This document shows positions 55,864-63,633 of a stretch of DNA of 64,000 nt, in pieces. The position numbers and the translations under genes were made by a program. The notes below the pieces were generated by a model. It was not told the origin of the DNA. It worked only from the letters and a program-made list of their open reading frames with translations, and did no database searches. Each line of letters begins with the position of its first letter. The stretch's first letter is position 1. Source of the stretch: an uncultured Bacteroidales bacterium (lineage in GTDB: Bacteria; Bacteroidota; Bacteroidia; Bacteroidales; UBA932); assembly GCA_900316955.1 (NCBI GenBank), contig ONEX01000021.1:53838-117837 (forward strand), given 5' to 3'.

Positions 55864-56469
55864 ATGGAAGAAATCAAACGGAACTGGTACGCCCTCAAGG
55901 TGTTCTACGGGAAGGTCTTCGAGATCGAGGACCGGCTCGCGGCCATGGACCTGGAAACCTACATCCCGGTCCGGAAGGACCTGCTCAAGGGCGAGGAGCA
56001 CATGCGCGCCCTGCGCCGTCTGGCTACGCCCGACGACCGCCGGCGCGACAACCAGTTCGTCCAGGAAGGCCCGCTTATCTACAAGCGCGTGCCAGTCGTC
56101 TCTTCCTTGCTGTTCGTCCGCGCGCCCAAGGACCGCCTCAAGGATATCGAGGACTGTGTCAAGGAGAAAGGCTTCGTCTACAAGACGGCGGACCGCAAGA
56201 CGGAAGCAGTCATTCCCGACAAGCAGATGGCCATGTTCCAGCTGGTATGCTCCTCCGGGGCCGAAGGCCTGGAGTTCTTTGCCGACGACGACCTCACCCG
56301 CTACAAGGCGGGCGACCGGGTACGCGTGTTGGAAGGCCCGCTCCAGGGGGCCGAAGGCTACATCAAGCGGATCCGGAAGGACCGCCGCCTGCTCGTCGCC
56401 ATCGAAGGGTTCATCGCCGTGGCGACGTCCTTCATTCCGCCCCAGTTTCTGGAGAAAGTATCAGATTGA
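55864..56469 (+). CDS. UpxY-type (NusG-like) transcription antiterminator
   Basis: 201 residues from the ATG at 55864. The NusG N-terminal domain begins N-W-Y-A-L-K-V-F-Y and keeps S-S-L-L-F-V-R-A, and a KOW-like C-terminal part has G-D-R-V-R-V-L-E-G-P-L-Q-G-A-E-G-Y-I. UpxY proteins bind elongating RNA polymerase and normally lead capsular polysaccharide operons. Here the next plus-strand gene is 2.2 kb away and no polysaccharide genes are present. Its 3' end overlaps the convergent acyltransferase by 38 bases. Confidence 0.88.
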   Translation: MEEIKRNWYALKVFYGKVFEIEDRLAAMDLETYIPVRKDLLKGEEHMRALRRLATPDDRRRDNQFVQEGPLIYKRVPVVSSLLFVRAPKDRLKDIEDCVKEKGFVYKTADRKTEAVIPDKQMAMFQLVCSSGAEGLEFFADDDLTRYKAGDRVRVLEGPLQGAEGYIKRIRKDRRLLVAIEGFIAVATSFIPPQFLEKVSD

Positions 56470-57433
56470 GCCAGTCGTAGAAGAAGCTGTAGGAGAACAG
56501 GAACAGTCCGCCCACGAGCAGTTTCCACCAGCCCGGCATCACCAGCAGCCAGAAGAGCAGCATCAGCGGCGTCACGAAGAGCCGGATGACGAAGCGGATG
56601 GTGTTGTTCCATGCATGGTCCTTCGCCCGTTTGCAAAGGACTTCCGCCGCCACCCACATCGGCAGGCATAACAGGGCCGCGAGGAGGAAGAGGGGAGAGA
56701 GCAGCGCGGCGAGCGCCCGGCGCGGCTTCCACGCGGGTTTCACCGCATCCCACGCCGCCTGGTAATTCTCATCGTCCGGAATATAGGTAATCAGCGACTT
56801 GATCCGCTCGCCCAGCTCCTGCCGGAAGGCGTGGTAGGTTTCGGGCTCGGTGCAGCCCTCATGGGCCTTCAGGAAGGCGTTTACGTCGATGGGCTCGCCG
56901 AATGTCACGGTGTTGGACCAGCGGTAGCGGAAGAAGCTGCGGTTCTCGATGCCGGTCGGGACCACGTACGTCTGCCGCTTCGCCGCGCTGGCGAACGCGA
57001 TGCGGGCGACGCCCTTGCCGATGGGCAGGAGCGAGTGCATCGGCCTGTGCCGGCCCTCGGGGAAGATGCAGAACGGGACGCCGTGCGCGAGGACTTCGTC
57101 CACCTCCGCGAAAGTTTCGAGGTTCTTGAGCACGCTCTGGGCCCCGTCGCGGATGCGCGCCATCGGCACGATCCGGATGTAACGCAGGAACGCTGCGATC
57201 GCGGGCTTCTTGAAGATGTCGGCCCGGGCGCCGAAGACGGTGGGATCCTTCCGGGTGCGGAGGACGACCATCGCGTCCATCAGCGTGCTGGTATGGTTCG
57301 GGGCGATGATGACGGCCCCGTCCTTGGGCAGTTCGCCCTTCACTTTCGCCTTGTGGTAGCTCGCGCGGGTATTCGGGTCGGCGAAGGCCCGGAGGAGGTT
57401 GTACCCGACGCTTTTATCCCAGATATTAGACAT
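56432..57433 (-). CDS. PlsC-like 1-acylglycerol-3-phosphate acyltransferase
   Basis: 333 residues. The PlsC motif N-H-T-S-T-L-M-D and F-P-E-G-R-H-R are visible, so the catalytic H-x4-D and the substrate-phosphate site are intact. Hydrophobic C-terminal segments (about 240-325) anchor it to the inner membrane. It makes phosphatidic acid or acylates another lipid. It overlaps the BASS gene upstream by 8 bases and the UpxY 3' end downstream. Confidence 0.92.
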   Translation of the reverse strand: MSNIWDKSVGYNLLRAFADPNTRASYHKAKVKGELPKDGAVIIAPNHTSTLMDAMVVLRTRKDPTVFGARADIFKKPAIAAFLRYIRIVPMARIRDGAQSVLKNLETFAEVDEVLAHGVPFCIFPEGRHRPMHSLLPIGKGVARIAFASAAKRQTYVVPTGIENRSFFRYRWSNTVTFGEPIDVNAFLKAHEGCTEPETYHAFRQELGERIKSLITYIPDDENYQAAWDAVKPAWKPRRALAALLSPLFLLAALLCLPMWVAAEVLCKRAKDHAWNNTIRFVIRLFVTPLMLLFWLLVMPGWWKLLVGGLFLFSYSFFYDWLNLILSPETGAE

Positions 57434-58367
57434 AGCTGCGGCTGAATAAACCGGCGACGGTCAGGCCGGAAATGATGTGCCAGATGCCCCACCAGGCGGT
57501 GATGACGAGCATGCCGCCGTGGGGCGGGAAGTTCGCGAACAGGGGCGTGCCCAGCAGGAGCACGAGGCCCAGTCCGGAGTTCTGGATGCCCGTTTCGATG
57601 GTCAGAGTCTTGCGGTCCTTCTTGGGGATCTTGAAGAGCGTGCCCACGCCGAAGCCGATGCCCAGGGCGAGGAGGTTGTGGATGAAGACCACGAGGAAGA
57701 TGTACTTGACGCATTTCATGAAGGCGTCCAGGTTGCCGGCGAAGGAGAGGATGACCATCGCGATGAAGAAGATGATGGACATCCACTGCAGGGGCTTCTT
57801 CAGGGCCTTGGCGACCTTGGGCAGGTACCGGGCGGTCAGGATGCCGGCCGCGAGCGGAATGCCCAGGAGAATGAAGATGGTCTTGAACACGTCCCAGAGC
57901 GGGATGGCCAGGGTCGGGACCTCATGCGCGACGGGGGCGAAATGCAGGTATGCGTTGCCCCAGAGCCAGAAGTTGAACGGTGTCATCAGAACGGCGAGGG
58001 CCGTGGAGATGGCGGTCAGGCTCACGGATAGCTCCACGTTGGCCTTCGCGAGGGACGACATGAAGTTGGAGATGTTGCCGCCCGGGCAGGACGCCACGAG
58101 GATCATGCCGAGGCCCATCATCGGCGAGATCCACCAGCTCAGGGAAATGGCGAGGAGGCAGGTGAAGGCGGGCAGCAGGACCAACTGGCACAGCACGCCC
58201 AGCAGGACGGATTTCGGTTTGCTGAACACCTCGATGAAGGTCCCGGGCTTGATGCCCAGCGAAACACCGAACATGACGAAAGCAAGCACGATGTTGATGG
58301 TGTTCATGCCTCCGGCGTTCAGGGTTACCTGGATCTGGTCGATGGAGGCAGCGGTTTCAGGTGACAT
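57426..58367 (-). CDS. Bile acid:sodium symporter (BASS) family transporter
   Basis: 313 residues, about ten TM segments. Family motifs: F-V-M-F-G-V-S-L-G-I near the start, A-S-C-P-G-G-N-I-S-N-F in the core, and E-T-G-I-Q-N-S-G-L-G in the second half. It is a sodium-coupled importer of organic anions; bile acids are only one possible substrate. Operon with the PlsC-like gene; promoter at 58395. Confidence 0.93.
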   Translation of the reverse strand: MSPETAASIDQIQVTLNAGGMNTINIVLAFVMFGVSLGIKPGTFIEVFSKPKSVLLGVLCQLVLLPAFTCLLAISLSWWISPMMGLGMILVASCPGGNISNFMSSLAKANVELSVSLTAISTALAVLMTPFNFWLWGNAYLHFAPVAHEVPTLAIPLWDVFKTIFILLGIPLAAGILTARYLPKVAKALKKPLQWMSIIFFIAMVILSFAGNLDAFMKCVKYIFLVVFIHNLLALGIGFGVGTLFKIPKKDRKTLTIETGIQNSGLGLVLLLGTPLFANFPPHGGMLVITAWWGIWHIISGLTVAGLFSRSYV

Positions 58368-58394
58368 CAGGTTATCGGTTTTGTATTATTAGAG

Positions 58395-58402
58395 CAAAGG
58401 TA
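58395..58402 (-). promoter_or_regulatory. Bacteroidetes -7 promoter element
   Basis: TACCTTTG on the minus strand, 27 bases before the BASS start. Confidence 0.65.
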
Positions 58403-58454
58403 CGCATTTTTTTGCGAAGTTGCGACCTCACTTGCAAATACCAACATATTGGGA

Positions 58455-58485
58455 TTGACCGCTGCCGGAAACCGCCGTACCTTTG
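58455..58485 (+). promoter_or_regulatory. Well-formed promoter with no gene directly behind it
   Basis: TTG at 58455-58457, 20 bases, TACCTTTG at 58478-58485. The DUF1653 gene 175 bases downstream has its own -7 element, and a hairpin lies between (58549-58578). Confidence 0.6.
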
Positions 58486-58548
58486 TATCCGGAAGCGAGC
58501 CAAGTTAGTTTAGTTAAAAGTTTATAGTGTTCCTTTTATTGTTGTAGG

Positions 58549-58578
58549 ACCCTCCTCCCTTGCGAAAGGCAGGAGGGT
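58549..58578 (+). ncRNA. Hairpin ending a possible small RNA
   Basis: ACCCTCCT (58549-58556) pairs with AGGAGGGT (58571-58578), 64 bases after the promoter at 58455. No long T-run follows, so termination here is uncertain. A short untranslated RNA of about 90 nt would result. Confidence 0.3.
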
Positions 58579-58647
58579 TCAGTCTAAGTACTACTTGAAA
58601 TCGTACTTCTCCCGGAGGAATGTACGGATAATTCCCGGAAGAATGCG

Positions 58648-58655
58648 TAACTTTG
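58648..58655 (+). promoter_or_regulatory. -7 promoter element giving an almost leaderless mRNA
   Basis: TAACTTTG ends 5 bases before the DUF1653 ATG at 58661, so the transcript start would be at or next to the start codon. Confidence 0.55.
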
Positions 58656-58660
58656 GGTCG

Positions 58661-58921
58661 ATGGAAAAGTTTTATTGTCATTTCAAGGGAAATGTGTACC
58701 GGCTCGTGGGGATTGCCAAGGATAGCGAGACCCTGGAGGAGCTGGTCGTGTATCAGGCCATGTATGGGGAAGGGCAGATGTGGGTGAGGCCCAAGGATAT
58801 GTTCTTCGGCGAGGTCGAACGCGACGGCAAACGGATGCCCCGCTTCCGGGAGCTGTCCGATAAGGAAGCCCTGGCCCTGGGCCTGAATATCGTCGACGGA
58901 ACCCTGGGTTTGCCGTTCTGA
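58661..58921 (+). CDS. DUF1653 small protein
   Basis: 86 residues from the ATG at 58661. The conserved H-F-K-G-N-V-Y-R-L-V-G-I-A-K-D-S-E-T start, Y-Q-A-M-Y-G and W-V-R-P-K-D-M-F are the DUF1653 pattern. Function unknown; these proteins are small, soluble and cytoplasmic. The stop lies 2 bases before the next gene. Confidence 0.92.
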   Translation: MEKFYCHFKGNVYRLVGIAKDSETLEELVVYQAMYGEGQMWVRPKDMFFGEVERDGKRMPRFRELSDKEALALGLNIVDGTLGLPF

Positions 58922-58923
58922 AG

Positions 58924-60048
58924 ATGGGTAAGCACTTGGTGGGGATAGCATGCCTGGTGGTGTTTCTCCAGGCGTGCGCGAGCCGGGGGGAGCGCTTTCC
59001 CGGAGTTCCGGAGGGGCTTTTTGACCTGACGGATACGGTTACGTTCGGGCTGGCGAGGCTGCCTGAAAGCGAGCGGATCGTGGTCCACGGAAGCGCGGGA
59101 TACGTGAACAATGTTCTTATGACCGCTTTCGATGGAAAGTATTTCTGCATGTGGCAGAGTTCCGAAAAGGACGAGGATACGCCGGATACGCGGGTGGTTT
59201 ATGCGACCAGTGCCGATGGAATGCGTTGGGAGGGGCCCATGGACCTGGCCGTGCCCACCGACAGTACTTTCGTGACGCCCGGAGGTTGGCTCCAGCGCGG
59301 GGAGACCCTCACCGCCGTCCTGAATTACATCTGCGCGCCGGACCGGTCGAAAGGCGGGAGCGCGTGGTATGTATCGACGCAAGACGGCGTGGCGTGGACC
59401 GCGCCGCAGCCGCTCCGGATGGCCGACGGCAGGCCGCTGCCGGGGATCCTGGAACAGGACCCGCTGCGGCTGCCGGGCGGCCGGACCGTCGGGGCGGCGC
59501 ACTTCCGTCCAGGCCTTCGGGTGAATCCTGTGTACACGGACGACCCGGCCGCCCTGACGGGCTGGACGGAGGCCGTCTTCCCGGCCGGGGAGGGGAGCCC
59601 GCTGGAGCCCAGCCAGTACGTCGCCATCGACGGAAAACTTGTGATGCTTTTCCGCGACCAGGCTTCGTCGTTCGTGAAACTCGCCTCCGTTTCGGAGGAC
59701 CAGGGAGCGTCCTGGACCGCGCCGATAAGGACGACCATCCCCGACTCGCGCTCGAAGCAGTGCGCCGGCACGCTTCCGGACGGCCGCGCCTTCTGGGTCG
59801 GTAACCCGACCGGCAGCAAGTCGCGGCGTGCGCTTGCGCTTGCGCTGTCGGCAGACGGCTACCGTTTCGACAAGGCCTTCCTCCTCTCCGGCCCCGCTGA
59901 CCTTCCGCCCCGGCGCCGCGAGGGCCGCTACAAGACCCTCGGCTACAATTACCCCAAAGCCGTCGTCCTCCGCGACACCCTCTGGATCTCGCTGTCCATC
60001 AACAAAGAGGACGCGGTCCTTTACCGCGTCCCGTTGAAGTCGCTCTGA
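58924..60048 (+). CDS. Sialidase-superfamily (BNR-type) lipoprotein
   Basis: 374 residues, lipobox F-L-Q-A-C (Cys18). Predicted six-bladed propeller with repeated S/T-x-D/Q-G-x-x-W elements (Y-A-T-S-A-D-G-M-R-W, V-S-T-Q-D-G-V-A-W, V-S-E-D-Q-G-A-S-W), the BNR/Asp-box pattern. It could be a neuraminidase-like glycosidase or another exported carbohydrate enzyme of this fold. The arginine triad of true sialidases cannot be assigned with confidence. Confidence 0.8.
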   Translation: MGKHLVGIACLVVFLQACASRGERFPGVPEGLFDLTDTVTFGLARLPESERIVVHGSAGYVNNVLMTAFDGKYFCMWQSSEKDEDTPDTRVVYATSADGMRWEGPMDLAVPTDSTFVTPGGWLQRGETLTAVLNYICAPDRSKGGSAWYVSTQDGVAWTAPQPLRMADGRPLPGILEQDPLRLPGGRTVGAAHFRPGLRVNPVYTDDPAALTGWTEAVFPAGEGSPLEPSQYVAIDGKLVMLFRDQASSFVKLASVSEDQGASWTAPIRTTIPDSRSKQCAGTLPDGRAFWVGNPTGSKSRRALALALSADGYRFDKAFLLSGPADLPPRRREGRYKTLGYNYPKAVVLRDTLWISLSINKEDAVLYRVPLKSL

Positions 60049-60063
60049 CCGCGCTCAAGTGTC

Positions 60064-60147
60064 GATGGTGGTCCAGGGGGTGGGACACCGTCGGCGTTTA
60101 ACCCCGTTTTTTGTTGATGGTGGTCCAAGGGATGGACCACCGTCGGC
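60064..60147. repeat. Two tandem hairpin repeats between convergent genes
   Basis: A 32-base unit at 60064-60095 and 60116-60147 (period 52). In the second, GGTGGTCCA (60119-60127) pairs perfectly with TGGACCACC (60133-60141); the first is degenerate. T-runs lie between them. Likely a bidirectional terminator. Confidence 0.65.
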
Positions 60148-60174
60148 ACGTATCGCCGTTTTCGGGGTCGAGGC

Positions 60175-60852
60175 TCAGGCCCAGGTGAAGGTGCCGGGGC
60201 CGGCGCCGAGCTCGAAGTGGAGCTTGACGATGCCGAGGTCGATGGCGGTGTAGCCGGCCATCGAGAAGGAGGTTTTCGCTTCCACGACGTTGCCGGGGTG
60301 GAGGATGAACTTGAATTTCTGCTGGTTGACGGCCGTGGGGGCCAGGAGGGCGGCCTCGAGGCCGTTCCGGAACCAGACGGGCGGGAGGCCTTCGGAGGAT
60401 TCGTAGAAGTTCTCCGCGGGCTTCTGGGGGTGCTGGACGCCGGGCATGGTGCCGTAGCCCAGGGAGATGACGCAGTGGACCATGTCCCCGTCGCGGAGAG
60501 TGAAGGTGCCGGGGATCTTCTTATAAGTGAGCCCCACCCAGCAGGTGTTCAGGCCGATGGTCTGGGCCAGCAGGACGAGCTTCTCGCCGTAGTAGCCGAT
60601 CTTCTCCTCGGCTTCCTTGCCCTTCGGGCCGGCCATCACGAAATAGTTCTGCACGCCGGAGAACTGGCCGTATTTCCACAGGCCGGAGGAGAAGGCCTTC
60701 GGCTCGTTCAGGACCAGCTGGACGTTCAGTCCGCTTTCCGCATTGACAGTGTCCACGGCTTCCCGGAGCTGGGCGACTTTCGCCTTCTCGATGGGCCTGT
60801 CCAGATATTTCCGCACGGAGTGCCGCGCTTTGATCGCTTCGATAAGTTCCAT
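60175..60852 (-). CDS. Nitroreductase-family FMN oxidoreductase
   Basis: 225 residues. The R-H-S-V-R-K-Y start is the FMN-binding hallmark of the family, followed by G-L-N-T-C-W-V-G and L-L-A-P-T-A-V-N-Q-Q. It reduces quinones, nitro groups or flavins with NAD(P)H; the physiological substrate is unclear. Operon with the NUDIX gene (10-base gap). Confidence 0.9.
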   Translation of the reverse strand: MELIEAIKARHSVRKYLDRPIEKAKVAQLREAVDTVNAESGLNVQLVLNEPKAFSSGLWKYGQFSGVQNYFVMAGPKGKEAEEKIGYYGEKLVLLAQTIGLNTCWVGLTYKKIPGTFTLRDGDMVHCVISLGYGTMPGVQHPQKPAENFYESSEGLPPVWFRNGLEAALLAPTAVNQQKFKFILHPGNVVEAKTSFSMAGYTAIDLGIVKLHFELGAGPGTFTWA

Positions 60853-60862
60853 AGGTTCGTTT

Positions 60863-61702
60863 CTAAAATTCGAGTTTTCCGCCGTCTTCCTTCATTTCGT
60901 CGTACTTCTTGCGGTTGAGGCGGAACAAGAGGCCCGGCCGGCCCTGGCGGCCCTTCTGGGGGCGGGCCGCGCCGTATTCGGCCATTTTCGGCAGGGCCCG
61001 CGGAAGGTCGCCGAAATCGGCCTCCTGATGCAGGTCCATGGAGATGGACATGGGCTCGGCGCATTCATAGCATTCCTCGACCGTATCCGCCTCTTCCAGG
61101 ATGCCGGAGGCGAGGAGCTTCCGCTGGAAGTTGCGGCGGTCGAACTTGACGCCGAGGATGGCTTCGTACAGGCGCTGGAGGTCGGGGATGGTGAATTCGT
61201 CGTCCAGGAGGTCGAAGCCGACGGGCTGGAAGTGGATGTCGCGCCGGAGCTGCTCCATGGCCGTCTCGAAGATCTCCCGGTGGTCGAAGGCGAGGGGAGG
61301 GAGGGCGTCGACGGGGAACCAGGCGGCCTCGGCCGCATCGTCGCCGCCCACGACCTCGGAGGGCTTGACGAGGGCGTACCAGGCGATCGTGATCACGCGC
61401 TCGCGCGGGTCGCGGTCCACAGCGGAGAACACGCCGAGCTGGCCGATGGCCGACGGCTCGAGCGCGGTCTCCTCCCGGAGCTCCCGCAGCGCGCCCTCCC
61501 GGGCGGTCTCGTCCATCTTCAGGAAGCCGCCGGGAAAGGCCCATTGCCCTTTGTAGGGCTCGCCGCCGCGGCGCACGAGGAGGACCTTCAGCTTCCAGTC
61601 CTCATAGGTGAAGATGACGCAGTCCGTGGTGACGGCCATGTGCTCGTACTTGTACTGGTACGGGAACTCCGCTCCCGGCACGTATGTGTAGTATTTTCCC
61701 AT
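60863..61702 (-). CDS. NUDIX hydrolase with C-terminal winged helix (NrtR-like)
   Basis: 279 residues from the ATG at 61702. The NUDIX box spans G-G-F-L-K-M-D-E-T through R-E-E-T (G-x5-E-x7-R-E-x2-E-E complete) with the typical Y-K-G-Q-W-A-F-P-G-G-F. A winged-helix-like region follows after about 175 (F-T-I-P-D-L-Q-R-L-Y-E-A-I-L-G). This layout is that of NrtR, a regulator sensing ADP-ribose-type ligands, or of related NUDIX proteins. It faces the vWA and ADP-ribosylglycohydrolase genes across a divergent promoter gap. Confidence 0.88.
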   Translation of the reverse strand: MGKYYTYVPGAEFPYQYKYEHMAVTTDCVIFTYEDWKLKVLLVRRGGEPYKGQWAFPGGFLKMDETAREGALRELREETALEPSAIGQLGVFSAVDRDPRERVITIAWYALVKPSEVVGGDDAAEAAWFPVDALPPLAFDHREIFETAMEQLRRDIHFQPVGFDLLDDEFTIPDLQRLYEAILGVKFDRRNFQRKLLASGILEEADTVEECYECAEPMSISMDLHQEADFGDLPRALPKMAEYGAARPQKGRQGRPGLLFRLNRKKYDEMKEDGGKLEF

Positions 61703-61710
61703 CTCGGAGG

Positions 61711-61718
61711 CAAATTTA
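61711..61718 (-). promoter_or_regulatory. -7 promoter element for the NUDIX operon
   Basis: TAAATTTG on the minus strand, 8 bases before the NUDIX ATG; the leader is very short. Confidence 0.5.
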
Positions 61719-61768
61719 GGCCAATTTCCGTGAAAAATCAACAAAATGTGTTAAAATGACATAAAATA

Positions 61769-61800
61769 TTTGTAGGTTCGGAAAACTCCCCGTATATTTG
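61769..61800 (+). promoter_or_regulatory. Full Bacteroidetes promoter (-33 and -7)
   Basis: TTTG at 61769-61772, a 20-base spacer and TATATTTG at 61793-61800, 29 bases before the vWA gene. The AT-rich gap to the NUDIX gene could hold its operator. Confidence 0.8.
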
Positions 61801-61829
61801 CGTCGAAATGACACAAAACAACAAAAACC

Positions 61830-62543
61830 ATGGAAAAGAACATTGAAAAGACGAAAGTGTACAACGTGATCATCATGGACCGCAGCGGGTCCATGTGGGA
61901 CATCCAGAAGCCGGCCATCATGGGCTTCAACGAGGTGCTCGGGGGCGTGAAGGCCGCCCGGACCAGATATGCGGAGACGCAGGAGCAGTACATCACCCTG
62001 GTCCTGTTCGACAGCGCGTCCATCGACGAGGTCTATTGGAACGCGGACCCGGCGAAGGCCGAACATCTCACGTCCAAGACCTATGTGCCCGGATCCGCGA
62101 CGCCGCTCTACGATGCGATGGGCAGAACCCTCACGAAGCTCGAGAAGGAGCTGAAGGGGGACGAGAACCATTCGGTCCTGGTGACCGTCATCACCGACGG
62201 CTACGAGAACGACTCCCGCGAGTACAGCCTGGCGGCGGTCAAGGCCCTGGTCGAGCACCTGAAGGACGAGGGCTGGTCGTTCGCGTACATGGGCACGGAC
62301 CACGATGTCCATGCGGTCTCCATCGACCTGTCCATCACGAACGTGGTGAAGTTCGAGAAGACGGCGGAGGAAACCCTCGAGACCTTCAAGAAGGAGCGCC
62401 GCGCCCGCGAGCGCTGGGCCGAGGAAGAGTGCCTGTACAACCTGAGCTGCCCCGACGCCACGTTCGAAGACCGCATCCGCGCCCAGAAGGAACGGGCGAA
62501 GCGGTACTACAAGGAAGATCCGAAGCGTCCGGAAAAGAAATAA
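61830..62543 (+). CDS. von Willebrand factor A-domain protein
   Basis: 237 residues, cytoplasmic. The MIDAS motif D-R-S-G-S-M at 17-22 with the later Thr and Asp (G-S-A-T-P-L-Y-D-A-M and I-T-D-G-Y-E-N-D) is intact, so it can bind a metal-dependent ligand. A charged helical tail (E-K-E-R-A-K-R-Y) ends the protein. Sixteen bases upstream of the ADP-ribosylglycohydrolase gene; the two are probably one functional unit. Confidence 0.92.
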   Translation: MEKNIEKTKVYNVIIMDRSGSMWDIQKPAIMGFNEVLGGVKAARTRYAETQEQYITLVLFDSASIDEVYWNADPAKAEHLTSKTYVPGSATPLYDAMGRTLTKLEKELKGDENHSVLVTVITDGYENDSREYSLAAVKALVEHLKDEGWSFAYMGTDHDVHAVSIDLSITNVVKFEKTAEETLETFKKERRARERWAEEECLYNLSCPDATFEDRIRAQKERAKRYYKEDPKRPEKK

Positions 62544-62559
62544 TGCTAACTTTGCGATT

Positions 62560-63417
62560 ATGCTGGGAGCAATCATCGGGGACACCGTAGGGTCTATCTA
62601 CGAGTTCCACAACACGAAAGACTACGATTTCACGCTCTTCACTTCCGAGAGCGGCTACACGGATGACAGCGTCATGACGATGGCTGTCGCCCGGTGGCTG
62701 CTCACGGATCCGGAGCGTACGTACCAGAAACTGGAGGACGCGATGGTGGAATTCGCCGGGAACTGTCCCTGCCCGATGGGCGGGTATGGGACGGGATTCT
62801 ATTTCTGGCTGTTCAATCCAGAAGGACTGCATCCATACGATGGCCAGTACGGGGCTTCCCCTTACGAGTCCCGGACCGGGCGCCATCCCTATGGCTCCTG
62901 GGGCAACGGCTCCGCCATGCGGGCGAGCGCCGTGGGCTGGTTCTTCGACTCCCTGGAGGAAACGGAGCGGGTGGCCGCGGTCTCGGCGGCCGTCACGCAC
63001 AACCATCCGGAGGGCATCAAGGGCGCGCAGGCGACCGCCGCGGCCATCTTCCTGGCCCGGAACGGGAAAACCAAGGACGAGATCCGGGACTATGTCGAAA
63101 AGACTTTCGGCTACGACCTGCACAAGACCTGGGAATATTGGCACCCGATCTATCATTGGGAGGACAGCTGCCAGGGCACGGTCCCGCAGGCGATGATCGC
63201 CTTCCTGGATTCGACGGATTTCGAGGACGCCATCCGCAAGGCCGTCTCCCTGGGCGGGGACTCCGACACGCTGGCCTGCATCACCGGCGGCATCGCCGAG
63301 GCCTTCTACCGGGAAATCCCTGCGCCGATTTCCGACCGTGTCCGCGCCCTCCTGCCGCAGGAGTTTGTCGATATCCTCTCGGAGATGAAGACGCGGACTC
63401 CGTATGGATCGATCTGA
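62560..63417 (+). CDS. ADP-ribosylglycohydrolase family protein
   Basis: 285 residues. N-terminal M-L-G-A-I-I-G-D-T-V-G-S, then Y-T-D-D-S-V-M-T (dinuclear Mg site) and the C-terminal S-L-G-G-D-S-D-T-L-A-C-I motif, all diagnostic of ARH/DraG enzymes. It removes ADP-ribose from protein or another acceptor, or cleaves related ribosyl bonds. Co-transcribed with the vWA gene. Confidence 0.95.
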   Translation: MLGAIIGDTVGSIYEFHNTKDYDFTLFTSESGYTDDSVMTMAVARWLLTDPERTYQKLEDAMVEFAGNCPCPMGGYGTGFYFWLFNPEGLHPYDGQYGASPYESRTGRHPYGSWGNGSAMRASAVGWFFDSLEETERVAAVSAAVTHNHPEGIKGAQATAAAIFLARNGKTKDEIRDYVEKTFGYDLHKTWEYWHPIYHWEDSCQGTVPQAMIAFLDSTDFEDAIRKAVSLGGDSDTLACITGGIAEAFYREIPAPISDRVRALLPQEFVDILSEMKTRTPYGSI

Positions 63418-63470
63418 CTGCCGTCATTCCGGGCGTCGAATGGAAAGTGTTGGTTGTCAAGATGATACAA

Positions 63471-63504
63471 TAAATGCTTTAGGCGGATATGCCTAAAGCA
63501 TTTA
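63471..63504. terminator. Perfect 14-bp hairpin between convergent genes
   Basis: Arms 63471-63484 and 63491-63504 pair perfectly around GGATAT. No T-run follows, so the terminator call is tentative. Confidence 0.55.
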
Positions 63505-63575
63505 GCGTAAAGCAGTGTGGAGTAGGTTGTTACATTCGACGATTCTCTGCGGCGACATAATGGCTGGACAGCAAA

Positions 63576-63608
63576 AAAGGACGTCGTCCTATGCGGGCGG
63601 CGTCCTTT
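63576..63608 (-). terminator. Intrinsic terminator of the Hsp20 gene
   Basis: AAAGGACG (63576-63583) pairs with CGTCCTTT (63601-63608); on the minus strand the stem ends in six T. Confidence 0.75.
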
Positions 63609-63633
63609 GTCAATAGGAGATGTTTCCAAGCCG

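Noticed and set aside
60064-60147. CRISPR-like array
   Set aside because: Only two units, each a hairpin with diverged sequence, and no cas genes nearby.
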